Below, piece by piece: positions 43,007 through 53,436 of a DNA stretch of 64,000 nt. The translations under genes and the position numbers were made by a program. The notes below the pieces were generated by a model that saw only the letters and a list, made by a program, of their open reading frames with translations, had not been told where the DNA came from and ran no database searches. The stretch is from Karstenula rhodostoma CBS 690.94 (Eukaryota > Ascomycota > Dothideomycetes > Pleosporales > Didymosphaeriaceae). Positions within the stretch are counted from its first letter, which is position 1, and each line of letters begins with the position of its first letter. Location of the stretch: contig MU001504.1 in assembly GCA_010093485.1 (NCBI GenBank), positions 1,558,437 to 1,622,436 of the forward strand, in the 5' to 3' direction.

Positions 43007-44674
43007 ATGAAGCTCAAGCTCAAGACCAGCTCCCAGGCCGCCGATGGCGCGCCTGCGGATGCGCCCTCGCCCGCACCCAGCGCTGGACCCAAGCTCGCCC
43101 TGAAATTCAAACCCGTGGCTGCTTCCGCTGGCGACTCCACCGATGGCCCCGCAGGCGACGCGCCAAAGCAGAAGCGCAAGTACACAAAGAAGCCCAAGCT
43201 GGACGATAATGGCCAGCCACTGCCCGCGACGAAGCCAGGCCCCAAGCCTAAGAAGCGCGCGTTGGAGGATGGAGAAGAGCGCGACCCCTCGAAGCGCAAA
43301 GTCAAGCCCACCATGAAGAGTTTGTCCTCTGCCTACGTGGATGAAAGCGAAGAAGAAGACGAGATTGCGCCTGCCCGCGCCCCCGCATCGTTGGTGCAGG
43401 CTGCGCGGGCAAACTCAATCAAGATCTCCTTGAAAAAGAACACTACCGGCGCCGTGCGGCCCCCGGCGGCAATCCTCAAAGTCAAAGGTCACGGGAGGCC
43501 ACCCATACGACCGCCGGGTGTGGGATATGATAGCGAGGCAGAAGAGGCTGAAAGGGATCCCGCCATCGAGAGTCAGTTCGTGCTACGGATGGCGCCTGGC
43601 CCAGACAATGACCTGCTGCGGAAAGCCATCGAGGAGAAGACCATCGGAAAAAGCTATAGCAATGGAGGTCCCGGAGTGCAGTTCCGCTTCTTCGACCGCG
43701 AAGGTCGCAAGGCCATGATCACAATCCAAGGTCGTCACTATGCTGCTACCATGGTAGAGCTGCCCTGCGTGGTTGAATCACTGAAGAGTTGGAACAAAAA
43801 GGACTGGGTAAAATCCGCAGACGTATGTCAGATGCTACTCGTTCTCGGTCGCGTGCAGAGCGAAGAGGAGGCTAAGAAGTACACGCGACCCCGTGAGGTT
43901 GAGCCAGACTCGCACCGGTACCCTCACGGTCTCACCCCGCCCATGCGATGGGTGCGTAAGCGCCGCTTCCGGCCTCGCAAGTCATACCTCGACGTCGAGC
44001 GGATTGAAACCTCTGTCGAAGAGTTGCTCGCTCTCGATGAAGGCGCCGATGATGTTCAATTTGGCCAGGTCAACAGCGATGATGAATCCTCCGAGGCAGA
44101 GTCCGATGATGAAGACGCTCAAGGCGAAGATGAGGACATGCCCGACGCCGAGTATGCAGAAACGCCGATGGAGCTGGCTGATGAGGCTGAGCTCATGGCA
44201 ATGTTCCACGATGAGCTCGAAGGCGACCAACTTGAGGTCGAAGCAGATGGCGACGTGAATGTGGACGATCTTTTCAATGGAAACAATGAAATCGAAGTAC
44301 AAACACCTGCGACGGCCGGCGCCCACGAGGTCGCGATGCACGCCCTGTCCCAGCACGGCAACATTGTCATAGAGCCCGGCAGCGCAGCATCTACCCCAGC
44401 AGCTGCCACATCGCCCGACGATGACGACGACGATGATGACGACGACGATGACGATGACGATGAGGACGACCCCGAGGCGGCAGAAAGGCAACGCGAGCGA
44501 GAAGAAATCCTGGAGCAAATTCGCCTCCTCGACAATGCGATTCAGCAAAACATTACTCAGAGGGATGCAACGAACAACATGCTGTTCAAGAAGAGAGTGC
44601 AAAGCCGGCTCGACGGACTCATCGAGGATAGGAAAGTCAAGCTGGGTCGACTTGGAATTACAGAGGACGAATAG
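43007..44674 (+). CDS. TAF7: Transcription initiation factor TFIID subunit 7 (TAF7)
   Basis: Single exon, 555 aa from the ATG at 43007 (MKLKLKTSSQ). An in-frame ATG at 42683 would add 108 residues with no family-like sequence. A Lys/Pro/Ala-rich N-terminal part precedes the TAFII55 domain at about residues 185-330: ESQFVLRMAPGPDNDLLRKA, then FFDREGRKAMITIQGRHYAA, ATMVELPCVVESLKSW, and LTPPMRWVRKRRFR. An acidic region follows, including a run of 15 Asp (near residues 473-487). A coiled coil (REREEILEQIRLLDNAIQQN) and a short C-terminal helix follow. TAF7 regulates TAF1 acetyltransferase activity within TFIID (family knowledge). Its head-to-head neighbour encodes another TFIID subunit, which suggests co-regulation. 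Confidence 0.9.
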   Translation: MKLKLKTSSQAADGAPADAPSPAPSAGPKLALKFKPVAASAGDSTDGPAGDAPKQKRKYTKKPKLDDNGQPLPATKPGPKPKKRALEDGEERDPSKRKVKPTMKSLSSAYVDESEEEDEIAPARAPASLVQAARANSIKISLKKNTTGAVRPPAAILKVKGHGRPPIRPPGVGYDSEAEEAERDPAIESQFVLRMAPGPDNDLLRKAIEEKTIGKSYSNGGPGVQFRFFDREGRKAMITIQGRHYAATMVELPCVVESLKSWNKKDWVKSADVCQMLLVLGRVQSEEEAKKYTRPREVEPDSHRYPHGLTPPMRWVRKRRFRPRKSYLDVERIETSVEELLALDEGADDVQFGQVNSDDESSEAESDDEDAQGEDEDMPDAEYAETPMELADEAELMAMFHDELEGDQLEVEADGDVNVDDLFNGNNEIEVQTPATAGAHEVAMHALSQHGNIVIEPGSAASTPAAATSPDDDDDDDDDDDDDDDEDDPEAAERQREREEILEQIRLLDNAIQQNITQRDATNNMLFKKRVQSRLDGLIEDRKVKLGRLGITEDE

Positions 44675-45557
44675 AGAGCGCACGGACAGTTCGCTGCACC
44701 CATTAGCTGACGGCACTTGTAGGATGGGATTGCTCTGTTCGCGAGCAGCAAGCAATTCTCAAGGCGTTTGAAATTGGCGTTGCGGGTGGTTCGTTGCGAG
44801 CGTGGTGTTTTGGTGTTAACTGCAGCATTTTGTGGCGTTGATCGGAGGTGCGATTAGTCCCAGCACCTGCGGGTGGTTTACTTGTTCCACACCTCACATG
44901 TAATGTATAGCATTCTTGCAAAATATCCCATCTAATCAAGAGTTCTTATATGATCAATTTCAATCGCTCTCTCGCGATCATCACTGGCTGTAACTCAATC
45001 ACTGCATGCGTGCATGTCCACACGCAATAGCATCTCTCGCTCACCTACAACAACGTGGGCGTAAGGAGGTACACAAGTCCCCGAACTTTATTTCAAGGCC
45101 CTTGTTGACATCCTGAAATCAAGGTAGTGACTACTACCGCGGTTACTTTAAGCACCACCAAAAATTGGATGCATTTGTATGCGAGATTCCTTAACTTTCT
45201 GTGGTTCGGCTGATTTGAGCCACTGACTGACTTCTCTTCACGCATTTCTGCACACGAGTCATGTCCCACCGACGTCTGTGATAAAAAAGCCAATTGGAAC
45301 TACAACTTCGTGTATGATGCGATTAACATGCTCAAACTCACGCAGCGACTATCAAGCAGGAGCGAACTGCTCACCTTGATATCCGGTGACTTAAGAGCAA
45401 TGAGTCTCGGCGTATCAAGCAGTAATATACCACTGTCTCTCACCCTCCTAAGCGCAGTCATTTTCTTCTGTTTAATCTCAAAGCAAGACTCTGTTCCATA
45501 TTGAGCCAAAGCAACGCACGAACCATGACATTCCTGTTGCTGTTGCAGCCCGCTGAC
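44675..45557. other. Intergenic stretch
   Basis: 880 bp between converging genes. Only short ORFs are present; nothing recognised. Confidence 0.45.
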
Positions 45558-46049
45558 CTAGGTTGGTATTTCGGCGTTCGACCACCAAGGTCTGCCAACA
45601 GCAGCTAGCTCCTTCTCCATCCATCCCTTCAAGCCATGATACAAGACCTCATAATCGCCTCTACTATACGCATCCGCAGTCACCCACCAGTTCGCATCTA
45701 CGTCGTAGCGACTCAGTTCTTCTGTCCACTTCGTCTTCATGCCGAATGGATACAGGTAAAAGCAGCCGACATATTCGCCTTCGGTATTCCTGATGGCATA
45801 CGCGAAGGAGCCGCCGTCTCTGGCTTCGCGTGCATGCCATTGCAAGTCGCGCAGGTTGTCCTTTTCCGTCAGTTCGGCGGCTGGCCAGGAGCCTCCGCGA
45901 GTACGTCGGATGAGTTCGCGGCTAGAGTTGACTGCGGCCAGGTCTTCTTGTACGTCTTCCTCGTTTAGTATGGTAGCCGTCAGATGTTTGTACTGCAGCG
46001 GGGCAGGAGCTTGCCAGCCCGCTGGTACGGGTAGCTTTTTTGGGTCCAT
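45558..46049 (-). CDS. GNAT-like N-acetyltransferase domain protein
   Basis: Single exon, 163 aa, starting MDPKKLPVPAGWQAPAP. The middle and C-terminal parts resemble a GNAT core: FAYAIRNTEGEYVGCFYLYP as the beta-4 strand region, then DVDANWWVTADAYSRGDYEV and a C-terminal helix LYHGLKGWMEKELAA. The acetyl-CoA loop (Q/RxxGxG/A) is not obvious, so activity is unsure. It is a cytosolic type with no signal peptide. The substrate is unknown. It lies 31 bp downstream of the end of a small ORF on the same strand (46081-46329). Confidence 0.7.
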   Translation of the reverse strand: MDPKKLPVPAGWQAPAPLQYKHLTATILNEEDVQEDLAAVNSSRELIRRTRGGSWPAAELTEKDNLRDLQWHAREARDGGSFAYAIRNTEGEYVGCFYLYPFGMKTKWTEELSRYDVDANWWVTADAYSRGDYEVLYHGLKGWMEKELAAVGRPWWSNAEIPT

Positions 46050-46080
46050 GTTGCGGATGCTGAGTGGATACGAATTTCAG

Positions 46081-46329
46081 CTAGAAATCCTCGTGAACCA
46101 ACGTCCACGTGAGGTCACATCCGTCGCGTTTGGGATCGAACTTCAATGTTCCAACGCTTCTACAGCTCACGCTCGAGTATGACTTACCGTGGGCTTTCAG
46201 CAGTCCGAATCTTGATTGCTGGAGCCTATCCAGTCCGCCTTTATCCGTAAGCCGAATCCAAGCACGCGTAGTTGGAGTGACCTCGGGATGATTCCAAGGG
46301 CGCTGAGAGGGGTGCGGTGAGGCAGCCAT
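46081..46329 (-). CDS. Possible small protein, 82 aa
   Basis: ORF starting MAASPHPSQRPWNHPEVTPT. It contains TRAWIRLTDKGGLDRLQQSR and ends DLTWTLVHEDF. The composition is protein-like and it lies just upstream of the GNAT-like gene on the same strand. No domain is recognised. A 28-base GT..AG stretch inside is too short for an intron. It could be a real small gene or a decayed neighbour. Confidence 0.4.
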   Translation of the reverse strand: MAASPHPSQRPWNHPEVTPTTRAWIRLTDKGGLDRLQQSRFGLLKAHGKSYSSVSCRSVGTLKFDPKRDGCDLTWTLVHEDF

Positions 46330-46704
46330 GTCATGTGATGACGCGGTGGCCCGTGCCTTAGAGCTTGGAGCAGAATTACAAAACTATCGCCGCTCCCACT
46401 TGCGCGATCCTCCACATCTGCCTGCAACCAGCCTCACCCTAATATTCGCGACGATTGCGCATTGAGGCAGCGCTCATTATTGACGCGCACGATTGGCGAC
46501 TCTCCACACTCCCTCGAATCGCTGTTGCGACCAACGTCAAGGCTGATACAGCGCGCGCATTCTGTGTTCAAACCCTATTGGAACGACTTCTCTTGGATCG
46601 AGTCGATTTCGCAGCGGAGCGTTTAACTACGTCCTCCTCTAGTGGCAGATCGACCTGCGCATTCTACACTTCACTAGCACAAGCACAAAGTACTACCAAC
46701 CATC
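46330..46704. promoter_or_regulatory. Promoter region of BRR2
   Basis: 375 bp between the small minus-strand ORF and BRR2, probably the divergent promoter. The last bases before the ATG are A/C-rich (ACTACCAACCATC), a usual fungal leader. No specific site was assigned. Confidence 0.45.
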
Positions 46705-49700
46705 ATGGCTGACCGCAAGGGCAACAAAGATGGTAAGCATGCACAATCATGGACTCGCCGAGTGCAAGCTCAGAATCAAGCTCACACATCTACAGCCTCG
46801 CAGCAGAACAACCTCGCGCAGTTCAAGTATGCGGCCATGTCCAACTTGGTCCTGCAGGCGGACCGCAGATTCACCAGCCGCCGCGGAGACGAAGCCACCG
46901 GAGACCCAGAGTCGCTCGCAGGACGCATAAACATCAAAGACATGGGAGGACGGACGGCACGCGACAACGCGCCGACACAAAAGAAGAAGCCGAAAAGCAA
47001 TTTCGAGGTCGAGCGCGGCGGCATAACTGAAGGTGGCGACGTCTTGGAGCGCGAGCAGCGCAAGCGCAAGAGAGATGGCACCGGCGGCTTTGGCGCAGGC
47101 AATGTTGCCGAGCAGAATCTTGATATCGAAGACCTTCGATACAAGCCGAGAACGCAGGCAACGCGCGCGACGTTCGAGCTGATCACAACCATCGTGAGCA
47201 AGCATCTCGGAGATGTTCCTACGCATTTCACCAGAAGTGCCGCCGATGCGGTCTTGGAGTTCCTGAAAGACGAGAACCTCAAGGACTTCGACAAGAAGAA
47301 AGAGGTGGATGATTTGCTCGGATCCTCTATGGGTGCAAAAGAATTCAATGAATTGGTCAACCTTGGCAAGAAGATCACGGACTACGATGCGCAGGATGAA
47401 GATGAAGAGATGGGTGATGATGGTGCGGGCGATGGCCCCGACAACGACGAGACGCAGGGCGTTGCGGTCGTTTTCGACGAAGACGAGGAAGACGAAGACG
47501 CTCCGCAAACCTTCGAAGTACGTGACGAAGACACTAGCGACGAGGAAGACGAGGAGGAGAAGCCAGTCGAAGAGATAGGCGGTGAGGGAGCAAAAGCTGA
47601 TGGTGTCATTGCTGGCGAGGAAGAGATGATAATCCAGGCTGATGCGGTTGCAACCGACAGCAAGGCAGACGGGGAGCGGATAATACCAGCTCACGAGATC
47701 GACGCCTATTGGTTGCAACGCCAGATCGGTCAAGTCTACGAAGACGCACATACGCAGCAGGAAAAGACGCAGGATGCTCTCAATATCCTCTCTGGAGTAT
47801 CGGAAGACGGCGAAGAAAAGCCCTTGCGTGAGATTGAAAATGACCTCATGGAGCTCTTTGATTATGAACACCACGAGCTGGTCGCGAAGCTTGTGCTCAA
47901 CCGGGATCGGGTCGTATGGGTTACGCGCTGGCGCCGCGCTGCCGAAGATAATGACGAGCGAGCTGATGTCGAGAGGGAAATGAAGGCTGCAGGTCAGCAA
48001 CAAATCCTCTTGGAGCTGCGCGCTCGCGAAACTGGTCAGAAGGGCGACGCATCGGGGCCAAAGAAGATGAAGTTTGATTTGAAGGACATTAATCTTCCGG
48101 ATGCGTCAAACGATGTCGACATGGCGGACGCCGCGAGGCCAGAAGGTGTCGTTGGTGGGTTGCAACCATCAAGCCGACTGGTCAATCTGGACAACATCGT
48201 TTTCGACCAAGGCAATCATCTCATGACAAACCCAAGCGTGAAACTGCCCCAAGGATCGACACGACGTCAATTCAAGGGCTACGAGGAAATCCACGTACCG
48301 GCACCAAAGGCGAAACGCGATCCGAATGAGCCAGCGCTCAAACCAACCTCTGAACTACCGGATTGGGCTCGTGTTGGGTTCGGAAACTCCAAGTCGCTGA
48401 ACCGTATCCAGACCAAGTGCTACCCTACCGCATTCGAGGACGACGGTAACATGCTCATATGTGCTCCCACCGGATCTGGTAAAACTAATGTGGCAATGTT
48501 GACAATGCTGCGCGAGATTGGCAAGCACCGTGATCCCCGCACAGGGGAGATCATGCTCGACGATTTCAAGATCATCTACATTGCACCGCTCAAGGCTCTT
48601 GTACAAGAACAAGTGGGCAACTTTGGCAAGCGTTTAGAACCTTACGGCATTCGTGTTTCCGAATTGACGGGTGATCGCCAACTCACGAAACAGCAGATTG
48701 CTGAAACCCAGGTCATCGTGACTACTCCCGAGAAGTACGATGTCATCACCCGCAAAGCCACAGACACGAGCTACATCAACTTAGTGCGACTGATCTGCAT
48801 CGACGAAATTCATCTTCTCCACGATGATCGTGGTCCAGTCATTGAGAGCATCGTCAGCAGAACCATACGGCGAACTGAGCAGACCGGTGATCCTGTGCGC
48901 ATTGTTGGTCTGAGTGCTACACTACCGAATTACAAGGATGTAGCCAGCTTCCTCCGCGTGGACCCCGACAAGGGCCTCTTCCACTTCGATGCCACGTTCC
49001 GACCCTGTCCCTTGAAGCAAGAGTTCATCGGTGTCACAGACAAGAAGGCGATCAAGCAGCTGAAGGCCATGAACGACGTCTGTTACACAAAAACACTGGA
49101 ACAAGTTGGCGAGCATCGCAATCAAATGCTCATTTTCGTGCATTCTCGAAAGGAGACCGCGAAGACAGCCAAATACATCCGTGACAAGGCTCTCGAGTTG
49201 GAGACGATTGGACAGATCTTGCGATCTGACAATGCTACGAGAGAAATCCTGCGAACAGAGTCAGAGTCAGTAACGAACGCTGATCTGAAGGATGTCATGC
49301 CTTACGGATTTGGTATCCATCACGCCGGTATGTCGCGTGAAGACAGGACGACGGTAGAGGATCTCTTCTCCGACGGAGCTATCCAGGTTCTTGTCTGCAC
49401 GGCAACACTTGCCTGGGGTGTCAATCTTCCGGCTCACACCGTCATTATCAAGGGCACACAGGTTTACTCCCCGGAGAAAGGTAGCTGGGTAGAGCTTAGT
49501 CCCCAGGACGTCTTGCAGATGCTTGGTCGTGCCGGTCGCCCACAATTCGACACTTATGGTGAAGGTATCATTATCACGACGCAGACCGAGATCCAGTACT
49601 ACCTTTCGCTACTCAACCAGCAACTGCCTATCGAGTCTCAGTTGATTAGCAAGCTTGCGGATAACCTCAATGCAGAGATCGTTCTGGGCAATGTTCGAAC

Positions 49701-52700
49701 TCGTGATGAAGGAGTCGACTGGCTCGGTTATAGCTATCTCTTCGTTCGCATGCTCCGATCTCCAGGTCTTTACCGGGTTGGTCCGGAATACGAACATGAC
49801 ACGGTGCTGGAACAGCGAAGAGTGGATCTCATACACGCAGCTGCCCACCTCCTGGAGAAGGGCAGTCTTATCAAGTATGATAGAAAGTCTGGGACACTCC
49901 AGCCTACCGAATTGGGCAGGATCGCTTCCCATTACTACATCAGCCATAATTCTATGGCAACCTACAACATGCACATCCAGCCTGGAATCACCGCCATCGA
50001 GCTATTCCGCATATTTGCCCTCAGCGAGGAGTTCAAGTACATTCCAGTCCGACAGGATGAAAAGCTTGAGCTTGCGAAGCTTCTCGGTAGGGTTCCTATC
50101 CCCGTCAAAGAAGGCGTGGAAGAGCCCCAAGCAAAGATAAACGTTCTTCTGCAAGCTTACATATCTCGTCTCAAGCTTGAAGGTCTGGCACTAATGGCTG
50201 ATCTGGTATACGTCACCCAATCAGCTGGACGTATCCTGCGTGCCATCTTCGAGATCTGCCTGAAGAAGGGCTGGTCACAGGTGGCCAAGCTTGCCCTTGA
50301 CCTGTGCAAGATGGCCGAGAAGCGGATGTGGCCTACAATGACGCCTCTGCGACAGTTCCCGATTTGCCCTAGAGAAGTCATCGGCAAGGCGGAGCGAATC
50401 GATGTTCCGTGGTCAAACTACTTTGGCCTCGACCCTCCGAGCATGGGCGAGCTTCTTGGAATGCCCAAAGCAGGTAAGATCGTCTGCAGTTTGGTCAACA
50501 AGTTCCCTCGGCTTGAATTGGAGGCAACACCACGACCAGTCACACGATCAATGCTGCGCCTAGAACTTACGTTACGCCCGACTTTTGAGTGGGATGAACA
50601 ACTCCATGGCGCATCAGAAGCATTCTGGATCTTGGTGGAAGACTGCGATGGTGAACAAATCCTGTTCCACGACACATTCATCCTGCGGAAAGATTATGCT
50701 GAAGGCGATGTCAACGAACATCTTGTCGAATTGACCGTGCCCATCGACGATCCAATGCCACCGAATTATTTCGTCACAGTGTTGTCCGACCGCTGGATGG
50801 GTTCCGAGACTAAGCTGGCTGTTTCCTTCCAGAAGCTCATTCTTCCGGGCAAGTTCCCTCCCCACACTCCGGTACTCGATCTGCAGCCTCTACCGGTCTC
50901 TGCGCTCAAGAAGAAGGAATACATGGCGCTATACGATGATGTTGGCCGCTTCAATAAAGTACAGACCCAAGTGTTCAATTCGCTTTACACTACAGACGAC
51001 AATGTTCTGGTCGGTGCTGCCGCAGGTATCGGGAAGACTTTGTGTGCTGAATTTGCGATCTTGCGACATTGGTCCGGCGACAACGAGGGCCGCATTATCT
51101 ACTTGGCGCCATTCCAGGAACTTGTTGACAACCAGTACAAGAACTGGAACAACCGCTTGTCAGGCCTAGGTGGTGGAAAGGACGTCGTCAAGCTTACTGG
51201 CGAGACGACGGCTGATCTGCGACTGCTCGAGAAGGGTGACCTCATCCTTGCTACTCCATCGCAGTGGGACTCAATCTCACGTCAATGGCAACGCCGCAAG
51301 AATGTTCAGTCCGTTGCTCTGCTCATCGCTGATGAGCTGCACATGCTTGGAGGCTCAGGTGGCTATGTATACGAGGTCGTAGTTTCTCGTATGCAGGCCA
51401 TGGCCGCACAGCTTGAGTCTGGTATGCGCATTGTCGGTCTCAGTGTCTCCTTATCCAACGCACGAGATGTTGGAGAGTGGATCGGTGCCAACAAGAACAC
51501 GATCTACAACTTTAGCCCTGGTGTTCGAGCCATCCCCCTGGAGTTGAAGATCCAATCCTTCACCATTCCGCACTTCCCCTCGCTTATGCTGGCAATGGCA
51601 AAACCGACCTATAAGGCTATTACGCAGCTCTCTCCGGACAAACCTGCCATGGTATTTGTCCCTAGCCGAAAGCAGGCTCGTGCTACAGCAGTGGATCTGC
51701 TTGCTGCGTGCGTCGCAGATGATGACGAAGACCGATTCCTGAACGCCTCGGTGGATGAGATCGAGCCTATTCTCGCCAAGATCAATGAACGAGCCCTAGC
51801 TGAGTCGCTCTCGCATGGTATCGGATACTACCACGAAGCGCTCAACCCCTTTGACAAGAAGGCCGTCCAGCACCTGTATAAGGTGGGAGCCATTCAAGTT
51901 CTTATCGCCTCGCGAAACTCTTGCTGGGAGATCGAGTGCAGTGCTCACCTAGTCGTTGTCATGAACACACAGTTCTTCGAAGGCCGCGAGCATCGATACG
52001 TTGACTATCCCATCAGCGAGCTGTTGCAGATGTTTGGAAAAGCTGGCAAGGTCGGTCAAGACAAGTCTGCCAAGGGTGTGCTGATGGTACCTGCTGTGAA
52101 GCGGGACTATTACAAGAAGTTTTTGAACGAGGCGTTGCCAGTTGAAAGCTACCTGCACGACTACCTACACGATGCCTTTGTTGCTGAGGTCAGCGCAAAG
52201 ACCATTGAATCTACCCAGGAAGCCGTCGACTGGTCGACATACACATACTTCTACCGCCGACTCTTGTCGAACCCGAGCTACTACAACCTGCACGACACCT
52301 CGCACGAAGGCCTTAGCGCGCATCTATCTGAGCTGGTAGAGCAAACGCTCAAGGAGTTGGTAGATGCCCAGCTCATCGAGCACGATGAGGAGGAAGACGC
52401 CATAACCCCTCTCAACCCGTGCATGATTGCCGCATACTACAACATATCGTTCATCACCATGCAGACGCTGATGATGTCGCTCAATGGCAAGACAAGCCTC
52501 AAGGGCGTCCTTGAGATCATCACCGCGGCAACCGAGTTTGAGGACGTTCAGATCCGACGTCACGAGGAGCATATCCTCAGTCGAATCTATGACCGTGTGC
52601 CGTACAAGATGCAGGACGTCAACTTTGAGACACCGCACTTCAAGGCATTTGTTCTGCTACAAGCACACTTCTCGCGCATGCAGCTTCCCATCGACCTCGC

Positions 52701-53436
52701 CAAGGACCAGGAATTGGTCGTCAAGAAGGTCCTCAACATCCTGAGCGCCAGTGTAGACGTCCTTTCCTCGGAAGCCCATCTCAACGCCCTGAGCGCAATG
52801 GAACTATCCCAGATGGTCGTTCAAGCCATGTGGCAGAAAGACTCCCCACTCAAGCAGATCCCCCACTTCGACGCCGACACCATCAAGGCCGCGCAAAAGT
52901 TCGACATCAACGACGTCGACGGCTTCATCGACGCCATGGACCCAGACGAAAACCCAGACTACAAGAAGCTCATCAAGGCGCTAGACCTCGACGGCCGCCA
53001 GCTCCAGGAAGCCGCCACCTTCACCAACGAATACTACCCCAACCTGGAGCTCGAGCACGAACTCGTCGACCCTGAGGATATCGCCACCAACTCGCCGGCG
53101 CACATCAAGGTCCGCATCACGCGCAGCAATCTGGAGAACGACGAGCAGCCCAAGACGGACGTGCACGCGCCGTTCTACCCCGCGGAGAAGACGGAGAGCT
53201 ACTGGCTTGTGGTGGGCGATCAGCGGGAGCACACGCTGCTTGCGATCAAGAAGGTGACGATTGGGCGGAAGGTGGAGACGATGCTTGAGTTTACGCTCGA
53301 GAAGCCGGGTGAGCATGAACTGACGCTGTTTTTGGTCAGTGATAGTTATCTGGGTGTGGATCAGGCGCCTACGATTACGCTTACGGCGGCGGAGGGCATG
53401 GAGGAGGACGATGACGAGGAGGAAGACGAGGAGTAG
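46705..53436 (+). CDS. BRR2: BRR2-type U5 snRNP RNA helicase (Ski2-like, two cassettes)
   Basis: Open for 2243 codons. A likely 63-bp intron (46733-46795, GTAAGC..CAG) is in frame, so the spliced protein would have 2222 residues and start MADRKGNKDASQQNNLAQFK, which fits the family better. Order: N-terminal region with SNLVLQADRRF; helicase cassette 1 with APTGSGKT (residue ~588 unspliced), DEIH (~700), GLSATLPN and QMLGRAGRPQFD; a Sec63 unit; cassette 2 with a weakened motif GAAAGIGKT (~1437) and DELH (~1543); a second Sec63 unit; and an acidic tail (EEDDDEEEDEE). It unwinds U4/U6 snRNA during spliceosome activation (family knowledge). Cassette 2 lacks the usual PTGSGKT form, in line with its known regulatory rather than catalytic role. 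Nuclear. Confidence 0.95.
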   Translation: MADRKGNKDGKHAQSWTRRVQAQNQAHTSTASQQNNLAQFKYAAMSNLVLQADRRFTSRRGDEATGDPESLAGRINIKDMGGRTARDNAPTQKKKPKSNFEVERGGITEGGDVLEREQRKRKRDGTGGFGAGNVAEQNLDIEDLRYKPRTQATRATFELITTIVSKHLGDVPTHFTRSAADAVLEFLKDENLKDFDKKKEVDDLLGSSMGAKEFNELVNLGKKITDYDAQDEDEEMGDDGAGDGPDNDETQGVAVVFDEDEEDEDAPQTFEVRDEDTSDEEDEEEKPVEEIGGEGAKADGVIAGEEEMIIQADAVATDSKADGERIIPAHEIDAYWLQRQIGQVYEDAHTQQEKTQDALNILSGVSEDGEEKPLREIENDLMELFDYEHHELVAKLVLNRDRVVWVTRWRRAAEDNDERADVEREMKAAGQQQILLELRARETGQKGDASGPKKMKFDLKDINLPDASNDVDMADAARPEGVVGGLQPSSRLVNLDNIVFDQGNHLMTNPSVKLPQGSTRRQFKGYEEIHVPAPKAKRDPNEPALKPTSELPDWARVGFGNSKSLNRIQTKCYPTAFEDDGNMLICAPTGSGKTNVAMLTMLREIGKHRDPRTGEIMLDDFKIIYIAPLKALVQEQVGNFGKRLEPYGIRVSELTGDRQLTKQQIAETQVIVTTPEKYDVITRKATDTSYINLVRLICIDEIHLLHDDRGPVIESIVSRTIRRTEQTGDPVRIVGLSATLPNYKDVASFLRVDPDKGLFHFDATFRPCPLKQEFIGVTDKKAIKQLKAMNDVCYTKTLEQVGEHRNQMLIFVHSRKETAKTAKYIRDKALELETIGQILRSDNATREILRTESESVTNADLKDVMPYGFGIHHAGMSREDRTTVEDLFSDGAIQVLVCTATLAWGVNLPAHTVIIKGTQVYSPEKGSWVELSPQDVLQMLGRAGRPQFDTYGEGIIITTQTEIQYYLSLLNQQLPIESQLISKLADNLNAEIVLGNVRTRDEGVDWLGYSYLFVRMLRSPGLYRVGPEYEHDTVLEQRRVDLIHAAAHLLEKGSLIKYDRKSGTLQPTELGRIASHYYISHNSMATYNMHIQPGITAIELFRIFALSEEFKYIPVRQDEKLELAKLLGRVPIPVKEGVEEPQAKINVLLQAYISRLKLEGLALMADLVYVTQSAGRILRAIFEICLKKGWSQVAKLALDLCKMAEKRMWPTMTPLRQFPICPREVIGKAERIDVPWSNYFGLDPPSMGELLGMPKAGKIVCSLVNKFPRLELEATPRPVTRSMLRLELTLRPTFEWDEQLHGASEAFWILVEDCDGEQILFHDTFILRKDYAEGDVNEHLVELTVPIDDPMPPNYFVTVLSDRWMGSETKLAVSFQKLILPGKFPPHTPVLDLQPLPVSALKKKEYMALYDDVGRFNKVQTQVFNSLYTTDDNVLVGAAAGIGKTLCAEFAILRHWSGDNEGRIIYLAPFQELVDNQYKNWNNRLSGLGGGKDVVKLTGETTADLRLLEKGDLILATPSQWDSISRQWQRRKNVQSVALLIADELHMLGGSGGYVYEVVVSRMQAMAAQLESGMRIVGLSVSLSNARDVGEWIGANKNTIYNFSPGVRAIPLELKIQSFTIPHFPSLMLAMAKPTYKAITQLSPDKPAMVFVPSRKQARATAVDLLAACVADDDEDRFLNASVDEIEPILAKINERALAESLSHGIGYYHEALNPFDKKAVQHLYKVGAIQVLIASRNSCWEIECSAHLVVVMNTQFFEGREHRYVDYPISELLQMFGKAGKVGQDKSAKGVLMVPAVKRDYYKKFLNEALPVESYLHDYLHDAFVAEVSAKTIESTQEAVDWSTYTYFYRRLLSNPSYYNLHDTSHEGLSAHLSELVEQTLKELVDAQLIEHDEEEDAITPLNPCMIAAYYNISFITMQTLMMSLNGKTSLKGVLEIITAATEFEDVQIRRHEEHILSRIYDRVPYKMQDVNFETPHFKAFVLLQAHFSRMQLPIDLAKDQELVVKKVLNILSASVDVLSSEAHLNALSAMELSQMVVQAMWQKDSPLKQIPHFDADTIKAAQKFDINDVDGFIDAMDPDENPDYKKLIKALDLDGRQLQEAATFTNEYYPNLELEHELVDPEDIATNSPAHIKVRITRSNLENDEQPKTDVHAPFYPAEKTESYWLVVGDQREHTLLAIKKVTIGRKVETMLEFTLEKPGEHELTLFLVSDSYLGVDQAPTITLTAAEGMEEDDDEEEDEE

